This document shows positions 1-4,906 of a stretch of 5,823 nucleotides of DNA, piece after piece (position 1 is the first letter of the stretch; the number at the start of each line of letters is the position of its first letter). Source of the DNA: Chloroflexota bacterium (lineage in GTDB: Bacteria; Chloroflexota; Dehalococcoidia; SM23-28-2); contig JAUYDU010000081.1 of NCBI GenBank assembly GCA_030691665.1, positions 1-5,823 on the forward strand, given 5' to 3'. Position numbers and translations under genes: made by a program. The notes beneath the pieces are model-generated. The model saw only the letters and a program-made list of their open reading frames with translations. It was not told the origin of the DNA and made no database searches.

Positions 1-2
1 AC

Positions 3-128
3 TTCCAGGTCTTCCCAGAGGACAAAGATGCTGGCAAGGAGCAGGAGGAAGGATTAGAAGAAGACCCGATCGAAGAGCTGGAGGTCGAGCTACAAGAAGA
101 CCCGAGCGCAGAGCTGGCGAGCGAGTAA
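3..128 (+). CDS. C-terminal end of an unidentified acidic-tailed protein (partial)
   Basis: An open frame enters from the left edge and ends at TAA (126-128), giving 41 visible residues that start FQVFPEDKDAGKEQ and end SAELASE. About half of the residues are Asp, Glu or Gln, typical of a disordered acidic tail rather than a folded domain. The last two dozen residues come from an imperfect 12-residue duplication (EDPIEELEVELQ, then EDPSAELASE and stop). I cannot name the family because the body of the protein lies outside the window. It is the only plus-strand gene and converges on the VKOR gene, with two stem-loops between them. A second plus-strand frame is also open over this short stretch, so the frame choice rests on composition and on the stop lying just before the palindrome. 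Certainty is moderate. Confidence 0.55.
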   Translation, partial: FQVFPEDKDAGKEQEEGLEEDPIEELEVELQEDPSAELASE

Positions 129-131
129 CCA
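60..131 (+). repeat. 36-bp imperfect tandem duplication in an acidic tail
   Basis: Two adjacent 36-bp units (60-95 and 96-131) both open with gaagacccga. Their first 22 bases differ at only two positions, after which they diverge. The unit is 12 codons, so it preserves frame. The stop codon falls inside the second unit, so the duplication forms the end of the protein. This looks like a small in-frame slippage event in a disordered tail. Confidence 0.6.
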
Positions 132-145
132 GCCGCCCTCCAGCC

Positions 146-173
146 GTAGGGGCGCAGCATGCTGCGCCCCTAC
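146..173. repeat. Perfect 28-bp palindrome, REP-like or bidirectional stem-loop
   Basis: The sequence is self-complementary over all 28 bases: arms of 14 beginning GTAGGGGCGCAGCA, with the axis between 159 and 160. As RNA it would form a very stable GC-rich hairpin. It starts 17 nt after the TAA of the left-edge gene, where a terminator would be expected, but neither strand has a T-run after it, so it is not a classical intrinsic terminator. The GTAG foot paired with CTAC recalls the GTAG tetranucleotide of bacterial REP elements moved by RAYT transposases. Calling it a dispersed repeat is inference, since only one copy is visible here. Confidence 0.6.
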
Positions 174-183
174 TGACACCCAG

Positions 184-216
184 ACAGGCCTTGGCTCGAG
201 TTCGCCCGAGGCCTGT
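184..216. terminator. Stem-loop between convergent genes, possible bidirectional terminator
   Basis: Bases 184-194 pair with 206-216 (acaggcct against aggcctgt, extended inward by one G-U-type pair and two G-C pairs), leaving an 11-nt loop. The stem begins about 9 nt beyond the VKOR stop codon on the minus strand, where its terminator would sit. There is no convincing U-tract on either side, so the role as a terminator is inferred from position and symmetry. Confidence 0.4.
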
Positions 217-224
217 TCACTATC

Positions 225-701
225 TCAGGCGAAGAGCTCGGCCAGACTGATCAGCCAGCTGGCGGTTATGATCGAGGCCAGGGCCACGCAGTAGATGCAG
301 ATGGCCTCCAGAACGAATAGCTCCACATAGGTGAGGTAGGCGGCGTAGGCCACCCCCATCAGGGTCATACTGAACACCGCCACCGGGGCCCACTCCGCGG
401 CCATCCCCGACCGGTCGGGGCCCACCCGCCACACCACCACCCCCAGAAGGGCGGCGCAGAGCAAGAACCCCAGCAGGGCCACCGGCACCCCCGCTATCGC
501 CGAGTACTCGCTGGTCTGCACCAGGTTGCAGTCGCCCAGGTTGCCACAGGCCACCGGCTTGTCCGCCCAGTGCGTGTAGGTCAGGTAGGCCGCCACCCCC
601 ATGCCGGCCACAGCCAGGACGGATAGCCCGCCCCACCTCAGCCGCCCGCCGGTGCTCAGGCCCCCGGGCCTGGCCAGAACCTGCGCTTTGGCCCGTCTCA
701 C
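225..701 (-). CDS. VKOR-family membrane thiol oxidoreductase
   Basis: This 158-residue integral membrane protein is predicted to re-oxidise the adjacent DsbA-like protein and pass the electrons to quinone, the bacterial replacement for DsbB. The family's key residues are all present: the loop cysteine pair C52 and C58 (ACGNLGDC), a conserved serine at S67 within QTSEYSAIAGVP, and the CxxC redox centre C135-C138 (CIYC). Four hydrophobic helices lie at about 24-42, 72-92, 104-127 and 129-152, the usual fold for single-domain VKOR without a fused thioredoxin. The start is GTG at 701-699, with a GAGG Shine-Dalgarno-like run 5 nt upstream. It overlaps the TGA of the preceding dsbA-like gene by 4 nt, so translation is probably coupled. 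The family call is firm; the exact partner is inferred from the overlap. Confidence 0.92.
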   Translation of the reverse strand: MRRAKAQVLARPGGLSTGGRLRWGGLSVLAVAGMGVAAYLTYTHWADKPVACGNLGDCNLVQTSEYSAIAGVPVALLGFLLCAALLGVVVWRVGPDRSGMAAEWAPVAVFSMTLMGVAYAAYLTYVELFVLEAICIYCVALASIITASWLISLAELFA

Positions 702-1456
702 CTTGCCCTCGCCAGCTCCTCCTCGATGGCCGTCTTGAACGCCTCGTAGGACTTGAGGCCCACGATCGAGGTTTGCCCCACGAAAACAGTGGGGGTGCTG
801 TTGATCCCGCGAGTACGAGCCTCGTTGTTGTTCTCCGCCACCTTGCCGGTGTAGCGGCCCTCATCCAGGCAAGCATTGAAAGCGGTGGTATCGAGGTTCA
901 GCGCCGCCGCGAACCGCTTGAGATTGTCCTTGCTGAAAGCTCCCTTGTTCTCGCCCCTCTGGTTGGCGAAGAGCATGTCGTGATAGTCCCAGAACTTCCC
1001 CTGTTCCCCGGCACAGTCGGCCGCCTCTGCCGCCCACTGCGATTCGTCCCCCAGAAAGCGCACGTACTTGAACACCAGCTTGGCCTTGCCCGTAGCCAGA
1101 TAGTCCTTCTCCAGTTGGGGCATAATCTCCTGGGCAAGCTCGCCGCAGAAGGGGCACTGAAAATCCGAATACTCGACGATGGTCAGGGGAGCGTTGGCGC
1201 TTCCCAGAATGGACCCCTGGCTGGGAGTCTCTGGGCCTCTGGGGGTGGGCACCACCAGTGAGGTATTGTCGTCCACGCCCCCGCCGCGAGTAAGGGTCCC
1301 CAGAACAATAAGACCGGCCACGGCGGCCACGGCCACAACCACCGCCACCAGCCACCCCAGACTGCGAAGCCGTCTGGACAGCCTCGGCGGGCGTCTCTGC
1401 TCCCTTCGCCTCCTGGGGCCCCCCAGCCCCCTCTGCCTTCTCGCCTCTCTCGCCAT
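698..1456 (-). CDS. Membrane-anchored DsbA/DsbG-like disulfide oxidoreductase (thioredoxin-fold)
   Basis: This 252-residue protein donates disulfides to exported proteins on the outer face of the membrane. A very basic N-terminus (about 1-32, rich in Arg) precedes one transmembrane anchor (33-55). A short linker follows, then a DsbA-type thioredoxin domain. The domain carries the catalytic motif CPFC at 101-104 after VEYSDFQ, and the cis-proline loop STPTVFV with P222. The helical insert has two further cysteines, C148 (AADCAGEQGKFWDYHDMLF) and C196, as in many thioredoxin_4 proteins. The start is ATG at 1456-1454, with GAGGGAGG at 1464-1471 and a 7-nt spacer. An in-frame TTG at 1489 would add 11 residues, but it lies upstream of the predicted transcription start and has no comparable ribosome site. 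The VKOR partner follows directly, overlapping by 4 nt. The family call is firm; DsbA-type oxidase rather than DsbG-type isomerase is favoured by the VKOR neighbour. Confidence 0.92.
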   Translation of the reverse strand: MAREARRQRGLGGPRRRREQRRPPRLSRRLRSLGWLVAVVVAVAAVAGLIVLGTLTRGGGVDDNTSLVVPTPRGPETPSQGSILGSANAPLTIVEYSDFQCPFCGELAQEIMPQLEKDYLATGKAKLVFKYVRFLGDESQWAAEAADCAGEQGKFWDYHDMLFANQRGENKGAFSKDNLKRFAAALNLDTTAFNACLDEGRYTGKVAENNNEARTRGINSTPTVFVGQTSIVGLKSYEAFKTAIEEELARAR

Positions 1457-1487
1457 GCGCAGGCCTCCCTCTGGCCGCCCCCAAGGC

Positions 1488-1517
1488 AAGATAGCACCCT
1501 GCCCTTCGGGCGGTCAA
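1488..1517 (-). promoter_or_regulatory. Sigma-70-type promoter for the dsbA-VKOR operon
   Basis: Read on the minus strand, TTGACC (1517-1512) is followed after 18 nt by TATCTT (1493-1488). This is 5/6 and 4/6 to the consensus boxes, predicting a start of transcription near 1481, about 25 nt before the ATG. The spacer contains a small GCCC-GAA-GGGC stem-loop (1501-1511). Its position directly upstream of the dsbA-like gene, and 280 nt beyond the end of the permease gene, suggests the disulfide pair is transcribed independently of the efflux operon. Confidence 0.55.
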
Positions 1518-1523
1518 GGCAAG

Positions 1524-1564
1524 GGGCCAATCTACTGCCAGCGGAAGACCCGTAGGGAGAGTAG
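1524..1564 (-). pseudogene. Duplicated 3' tail of the ABC-2 permease gene (remnant)
   Basis: Bases 1524-1549 are identical to 1788-1813, which hold the last codons, the stop and the 8 nt beyond the stop of the intact permease gene. The next 15 bases match at 11 positions. In frame this copy reads LLSLRVFRWQ and stop, against LVSLRVFRWQ and stop in the intact gene. An in-frame stop lies four codons upstream of the match, so nothing functional is encoded. Because the identity continues past the stop codon, DNA duplication is a better explanation than protein-level paralogy. Its left-hand coding side runs straight into the 131-bp inverted-repeat element. Confidence 0.6.
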
Positions 1565-1691
1565 CGGAGGTCTTTAGGTCATTAACTATTTGATGGCTCT
1601 CTGCGGGTTAAAACCCGCAGCTTCGGTCAAAGCTGCGGATTTCAATCCGCAGGGGAATTTATTTTCTTGGCGACCTAAAGGTCGCCGCTAC
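1561..1691. repeat. 131-bp MITE-like element with terminal inverted repeats and internal hairpins
   Basis: The ends, gtagcggaggtctttaggtc (1561-1580) and gacctaaaggtcgccgctac (1672-1691), are inverted repeats matching at 17 of 20 positions. Inside are two 9-bp-stem hairpins, each closed by 2 nt: ctgcgggtt/aacccgcag (1601-1620) and ctgcggatt/aatccgcag (1633-1652). A competing 7-bp stem, gcagctt/aagctgc (1617-1636), would exclude both. The right end also folds by itself (ggcgacc/ggtcgcc, 1669-1686). The stretch is visibly more AT-rich than the flanking genes and encodes nothing. No target-site duplication is obvious. It is probably a non-autonomous repeat family of this genome; a role as an RNA attenuator or terminator between the two operons is possible. 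Confidence 0.6.
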
Positions 1692-1701
1692 ATTTGATTC
1701 T

Positions 1702-1734
1702 GGGGCCTTGGCCCTAAGCCCGCCAGCAGCTTAG
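1702..1734 (-). terminator. Two small stem-loops downstream of the efflux operon (weak terminator candidate)
   Basis: About 60 nt past the permease stop, the minus strand can form ctaagc/gcttag (1734-1729 with 1719-1714, 9-nt loop). Immediately after that it can form a GGGCC-AA-GGCCC hairpin (about 1714-1703). No U-tract follows, so intrinsic termination is uncertain. The remaining bases of 1735-1787 show no gene or recognisable signal. Confidence 0.25.
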
Positions 1735-1795
1735 ACCCCTGCTCGTTGCAGCGCCTGTACGGGATCTGTCTGAATGAATTCGGGCGAGGGCCAAT

Positions 1796-2875
1796 CTACT
1801 GCCAGCGGAAGACGCGCAGCGAGACCAGGAAGCCAGCCGCCGCCCAGGCTGCCAGGATCGCCCAGTCCAGCCAGATGTCGCCCAGACCGCCACCCTTGTT
1901 CACCACCTCGCGCAGGGCGTCGTTCAGGTGGGTCAGGGGGATGGCCCGCACCACCGGCTGAAGGAAGTCCGGCGCCGAGTCCGAGGGAAACCAGGAGCCG
2001 CCCAGGAACATCATGGGGAAGGTCACCAGGTTGGCCACGGCGCTGGCCGCCGTGAGCGTATTCAGGAAGCTGCCGATGATGTAGCCCAGGGCCAGCATGC
2101 AGGCGACGCCCAGGACGAGGGTCCCGCCCAGGAGCAGATAGCTCCCTTCCACCGTCACCCCAAACACCAGGCGGCCGATCAGGAAGATGATGGCCACCTG
2201 CACGAAGGACAGGAGGGCCAGGGAGGCCCCCTGGCTGGCAATGAGGGCAGCCGGCCGCAGGGGCGTCACCCCCAGGCGGCGCAGGATGCCCATCTCCCGC
2301 CACCCCGCCAGAAAGACGATGCCGCCGAATAGTGCCCCCCACAGCAGCGTCAGCCCGGCCATCCCCGGCGTCAGGAATTCGATCTGGCTGACGTTTTTCG
2401 TCTCTACGTCCTGCCGCTCCACGATCACCGGGTTGCTGGCCCCGGCCACCGTCGTGTTGTACGCTTCCACCACGGCATCGATGGTAGAAGCAGCGTAGGA
2501 CAGTCTTATCGGGTTGGAATTGTCGTAGTATCCAGGCAGGACGGCCCGCCCCTGAGTCAACTCAGCGCCGAATCCAGCCGGGATGACCAGCACGGCCGCT
2601 CTCTTGCCGTCCTCCAGGGCTGCCAACTCCCTCTGCCGAGGGCCCTCCTTCACCTCCACGTTGTCCAGCCCATCGAAGGCCCGAATCAGACCCTGGGAAG
2701 CCGCGCTGCCATCCTCGTCCACCAGACCCAGGGAAAACGGCTGCGCCTCTATATCGAACAGCCAGCCGAAAACAAGCATCGAGATGATGGCCAGGCCCAG
2801 GGTGGGGACCCAGTAGGCTACGTTGCGGCGAAGCAAGGTAGCCTGAGCTAGGACAAGGCGCGAGAATCCCCTCAT
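1796..2875 (-). CDS. ABC-2 type transporter permease
   Basis: This 359-residue membrane subunit of an ABC exporter forms the substrate path and is powered by the ATPase encoded just upstream. One N-terminal helix (about 22-41) is followed by a large extracytoplasmic domain (about 43-168) that opens with FSLGLVDEDGS. Five more helices lie near 171-191, 215-238, 248-268, 278-298 and 335-353. The stretch FLGGSWFPSDSAPDFLQ, followed by the PLTHLNDALREV segment, is the hallmark of ABC-2 permeases. Length and layout are those of a complete gene. The start is ATG at 2875-2873; its AGGAG ribosome site (9-nt spacer) includes the last bases of the ATPase stop codon, a 12-nt gap implying co-translation. 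Substrate is unknown; with the TetR context a drug, lipid or other toxic amphiphile is plausible. The final codons are duplicated at 1524-1564. Confidence 0.93.
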   Translation of the reverse strand: MRGFSRLVLAQATLLRRNVAYWVPTLGLAIISMLVFGWLFDIEAQPFSLGLVDEDGSAASQGLIRAFDGLDNVEVKEGPRQRELAALEDGKRAAVLVIPAGFGAELTQGRAVLPGYYDNSNPIRLSYAASTIDAVVEAYNTTVAGASNPVIVERQDVETKNVSQIEFLTPGMAGLTLLWGALFGGIVFLAGWREMGILRRLGVTPLRPAALIASQGASLALLSFVQVAIIFLIGRLVFGVTVEGSYLLLGGTLVLGVACMLALGYIIGSFLNTLTAASAVANLVTFPMMFLGGSWFPSDSAPDFLQPVVRAIPLTHLNDALREVVNKGGGLGDIWLDWAILAAWAAAGFLVSLRVFRWQ

Positions 2876-2887
2876 GGACTGGTGCTC

Positions 2888-3802
2888 CTAATCGCGCAGT
2901 CGCCGACCCGTAAGGGAGATGAAAACGTCCTCCAGGGTGGCCGTGCGCACCTGGAGATTCTGCACCGAGAAGCCATCATCGGCGCTGAGACGCATCAGAG
3001 CGCCCAGCGTGGAAGCCACGTCATTGGTGTGCAGGAAATATTCGCCGTTGCCCTGGCCCACGCTGCGCACCGCCGCCAGGGCCGAAAGCTTCTCTACGCC
3101 TATTTCGCCGTCCAGCACCGCCTCGATGGTGTTCTCGAACTCCAGGCTGCGCACCAGCTCCCGCGGCGAGTCCTCGGCGATAATCCGGCCGTGATCCATG
3201 ATCGCCACCCGCTCGCACAGCGCCTCCGCCTCCTCCATGTAGTGGGTGGTGAGGATGACGGTCTTGCCCTCCTCCTTCATCTGGGCGATGATCTCCCAGA
3301 AGCTGAGACGGGCCTGGGGGTCCAGGCCCGTCGTGGGCTCGTCCAGAAAGACGATCTCGGGGTCGTTCACCAGGGCCGTGGCCACCGCCAGGCGCTGCTT
3401 CTGCCCGCCCGACAGGTGCCCCACCAACGAGCCCGCCTTGTCCTCCAGGGCGAAGCGATCCAGAAGCCTCCCCAGGGGCACCTTGCGGGGATAGAGGGCG
3501 GCGAACAGGCTGAGCGTCTCCGCCACCGTCAGGTCTGGCCACAGGGCCTGCGCCTGAAGCTGGACACCGATGCGCTCCTGCACCCGCCGGCGCTGGCGCA
3601 GGGCATCCTGCCCCAGAATAGTGATCAGGCCTGCGTCCGGCGTACGCAGGCCTTCGATCATCTCCAGAGTGGTGGTCTTGCCGGCCCCGTTGGGACCGAG
3701 GATGCCGAACAGCTCTCCCTGGCCGACGCCAAAGCTGATCTCATCCACCGCCACCAGATCGCCGTAGCGTTTGCTAAGCCTCTGCACCTCCAACGCAGGC
3801 AT
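2888..3802 (-). CDS. ABC transporter ATP-binding protein, DrrA-like export type
   Basis: This 304-residue cytoplasmic ATPase drives the adjacent ABC-2 permease, presumably as a homodimer. The nucleotide-binding motifs are in order and intact: Walker A GPNGAGKT (36-43), a Q-loop within VQLQAQ (about 80-85), the LSGGQ signature (130-134), Walker B IVFLDEP (150-156), D-loop GLDP (159-162) and switch histidine H187 in LTTHYMEEAE. A C-terminal extension of about 90 residues ends TLEDVFISLTGRRLRD, typical of the CcmA/DrrA class that pairs with ABC-2 permeases. ATG at 3802-3800 was chosen because it gives the usual MPALEVQRLSKRYG opening; an in-frame TTG at 3808 would add two residues. Neither has a good Shine-Dalgarno, so initiation may depend on coupling to the small gene ending 27 nt upstream. 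Confidence 0.94.
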   Translation of the reverse strand: MPALEVQRLSKRYGDLVAVDEISFGVGQGELFGILGPNGAGKTTTLEMIEGLRTPDAGLITILGQDALRQRRRVQERIGVQLQAQALWPDLTVAETLSLFAALYPRKVPLGRLLDRFALEDKAGSLVGHLSGGQKQRLAVATALVNDPEIVFLDEPTTGLDPQARLSFWEIIAQMKEEGKTVILTTHYMEEAEALCERVAIMDHGRIIAEDSPRELVRSLEFENTIEAVLDGEIGVEKLSALAAVRSVGQGNGEYFLHTNDVASTLGALMRLSADDGFSVQNLQVRTATLEDVFISLTGRRLRD

Positions 3803-3829
3803 GGCCAAGCGCCAAAGTGAGGACTGGCC

Positions 3830-4033
3830 CTAGCGCCGCGACTCGACGAGCTCGGCCTCGGCGGCCTCCGCGTCCAGGCAGAGGCCGATGTCGACCAGCT
3901 TCTTGGCCAGGCGGGCGCGGAAGTTGTCCGGCTCGCCTAGCCTCGCCTTGCGAGCAGCCTTCCGCTCCGCCTCTTCCTGCTGGGGGCGGAAGATCTGCTC
4001 CAGGTAGTACTCAGGTAGATACAGCTCCCACAT
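3830..4033 (-). CDS. Small conserved-looking protein of unknown function (67 aa)
   Basis: I do not recognise this protein. It begins MWELYLPEYYLEQIFRPQQ, an aromatic-rich, possibly amphipathic segment. A strongly charged helical stretch follows (EEAERKAARKARL, about 20-32), then GEPDNFRARLAKKLVDIGL (33-51) and an acidic Ala/Glu-rich tail ending VESRR. There is no signal peptide, convincing membrane helix or cysteine pair (one Cys only). ATG at 4033-4031 lies 6 nt after the TetR stop, with AGGG about 5 nt upstream. The gene ends 27 nt before the ATPase start, so it sits as the second gene of the efflux operon. The tight fit between two firm genes in the same direction argues that it is real. 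Possible roles, all inference: accessory factor of the transporter, membrane-surface tether, or a partner that modulates the repressor. Confidence 0.65.
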   Translation of the reverse strand: MWELYLPEYYLEQIFRPQQEEAERKAARKARLGEPDNFRARLAKKLVDIGLCLDAEAAEAELVESRR

Positions 4034-4039
4034 GACGCC

Positions 4040-4693
4040 CTACCCTTCCGCCTTACTGTCGGCAACGCCAGCCCTAGCCTGGTTACTACTAGACCCACAC
4101 CAAAACTCGCCGGCGAACAAGGAATGCACCACTTGCAGCACCTTCTGGATATCGACTTCGTCCGGGAAGACCGCCTTCTGCATTGCTGTCCCTTCGAATA
4201 TGGCGATCGCCACCTGGGTCACTGCCTTGGGGTCGAGGTTGGGGTTGAACTTGCCCTCGGCCATCCCCTGGCCGATGATACCCGCCAGGACGTCCAGGTA
4301 TTCCTGGTAGCCCCGCCGCATGATCTCGCGCAAGCGGGCATTGCGAAGAGACTCTGCCCAGATTTGTAGTTCCGCTGGCGTCCAGTCTTCCACTGAGGCC
4401 AGCATGCCGAAGAAGTGCTGGGCCAGGGCGTCCAGCACCTCTGGCGTCCCCAGACGCTCCCGGACCTGGCGAATGAGGTCCATTTGCTGCCCGCGGCCCT
4501 GCTCGCTGGCAGTCTCCACAACGTCCTCTTTGCTGCGAAAGTAGCGATAGATGGCGCCGGGGCTTAGCCCGCATTCTTGGCAGATGTCCTGCATTGTGGT
4601 CTGGTGGAACCCCTTGCGCAGGAAGCAGGCTCGCGCCGCCTCCAGGATCTGGTTCTTGCGGGCCTCCAGGTGTTCCACGGTTACTTTCGGCAT
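4040..4693 (-). CDS. TetR/AcrR-family transcriptional repressor
   Basis: This 217-residue DNA-binding protein is predicted to repress its own operon and to be released by a ligand, probably a substrate of the exporter. The N-terminal TetR_N domain is clear: helix 1 with ILEAARACFLRKGFHQTTM (16-34), then the helix-turn-helix DICQECGLSPGAIYRYFRSKED (36-57). The rest (about 65-195) is an all-helical ligand-binding and dimerisation domain, whose sequence gives no hint of the ligand. ATG at 4693-4691 is preceded by GAGGAG with a 6-nt spacer (4700-4705). An upstream in-frame GTG at 4732 lies inside the operator and lacks such a site, so it is rejected. This is the first gene of the operon and sits directly behind a strong promoter with a palindromic operator. 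Confidence 0.94.
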   Translation of the reverse strand: MPKVTVEHLEARKNQILEAARACFLRKGFHQTTMQDICQECGLSPGAIYRYFRSKEDVVETASEQGRGQQMDLIRQVRERLGTPEVLDALAQHFFGMLASVEDWTPAELQIWAESLRNARLREIMRRGYQEYLDVLAGIIGQGMAEGKFNPNLDPKAVTQVAIAIFEGTAMQKAVFPDEVDIQKVLQVVHSLFAGEFWCGSSSNQARAGVADSKAEG

Positions 4694-4719
4694 CTCCGAC
4701 TCCTCACCCCAGGCCGAAG

Positions 4720-4753
4720 AATGAACGTTCACTTTTAAAAACGAGCGTTCATT
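4720..4753. promoter_or_regulatory. Probable TetR operator (two palindromic boxes)
   Basis: The arms AATGAACG (4720-4727) and CGTTCATT (4746-4753) are exact inverted repeats separated by 18 bp. Within the left arm lies a perfect 10-bp palindrome TGAACGTTCA (4722-4731). The right box CGAGCGTTCA (4742-4751) matches it at 8 of 10 positions, exactly 20 bp away, about two helical turns and so on the same DNA face. It covers roughly +1 to +30 of the predicted transcript, so bound repressor would block the polymerase. Similar TGAACGTTCA-type boxes are known for TetR/AcrR regulators. This spacing could seat two dimers. Confidence 0.75.
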
Positions 4754-4756
4754 TTC

Positions 4757-4785
4757 TTTATACCACCAGCCCTATCCCTTGTCAA
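4757..4785 (-). promoter_or_regulatory. Near-consensus sigma-70 promoter of the TetR-ABC operon
   Basis: On the minus strand a perfect -35 box TTGACA (4785-4780) is followed by a 17-nt spacer and TATAAA (4762-4757, 5 of 6). Transcription should start near 4750, inside the operator and about 57 nt before the TetR ATG. Such a strong promoter fits a unit normally held off by a repressor. It has a CCCC-CAG-GGGG run just upstream. Confidence 0.75.
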
Positions 4786-4861
4786 GCCCCCTGGGGGAAT
4801 TTTCGGCAAGAATTTGGGCGGCAGCCTATCCGCTTATCCGCCATGCATCCGAGCCCGTTGA

Positions 4862-4891
4862 AACAGGCCCTGTTCGCCCTTCGACAGGCTC
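4862..4891. repeat. Possible fragment of a dispersed intergenic repeat
   Basis: An odd palindrome aacagg-c-cctgtt (4862-4874) runs into gttcgcccttcgacaggct (4872-4890), wording I associate with intergenic hairpin repeats found in many environmental bacterial genomes. The matching second arm of that repeat is not present, so this would be a half-copy. It lies 16 nt beyond the radical SAM stop. Evidence is weak and rests on general recollection. Confidence 0.25.
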
Positions 4892-4906
4892 CTCCGTTGT
4901 CCACCC

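Noticed and set aside
1457..1489. TTG start at 1489 for the DsbA-like gene
   Set aside because: It lies upstream of the predicted transcription start and overlaps the -10 box, whereas the ATG at 1456 has an excellent GAGGGAGG site.
1600..1655. Possible CRISPR repeat, suggested by the recurring CTGCGG-type palindromes
   Set aside because: Only two related hairpins occur, with different stems and no spacer of regular length; they are better explained as parts of one inverted-repeat element.
1731..2342. Minus-strand open frame (203 codons) overlapping the permease in another frame
   Set aside because: It is Gly/Pro/Arg-rich with no domain, and the permease frame shows clear membrane helices and ABC-2 motifs over the same bases.
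2882..3820. Long plus-strand open frame (312 codons) antisense to the ABC ATPase
   Set aside because: The opposite strand carries every ABC ATPase motif. The plus-strand product is a His/Gln/Leu-rich shadow with no recognisable domain, as expected in GC-rich DNA.
3803..3829. Separate promoter for the ABC ATPase in the gap after the small gene
   Set aside because: The gap is 27 nt and shows no -35/-10 pair; the gene is better explained as part of the TetR operon.
4787..4797. CCCCC-T-GGGGG as a terminator of the radical SAM gene
   Set aside because: As RNA the stem is at most 4 bp with a 3-nt loop and no U-tract, and it sits right against the -35 box of the next promoter.
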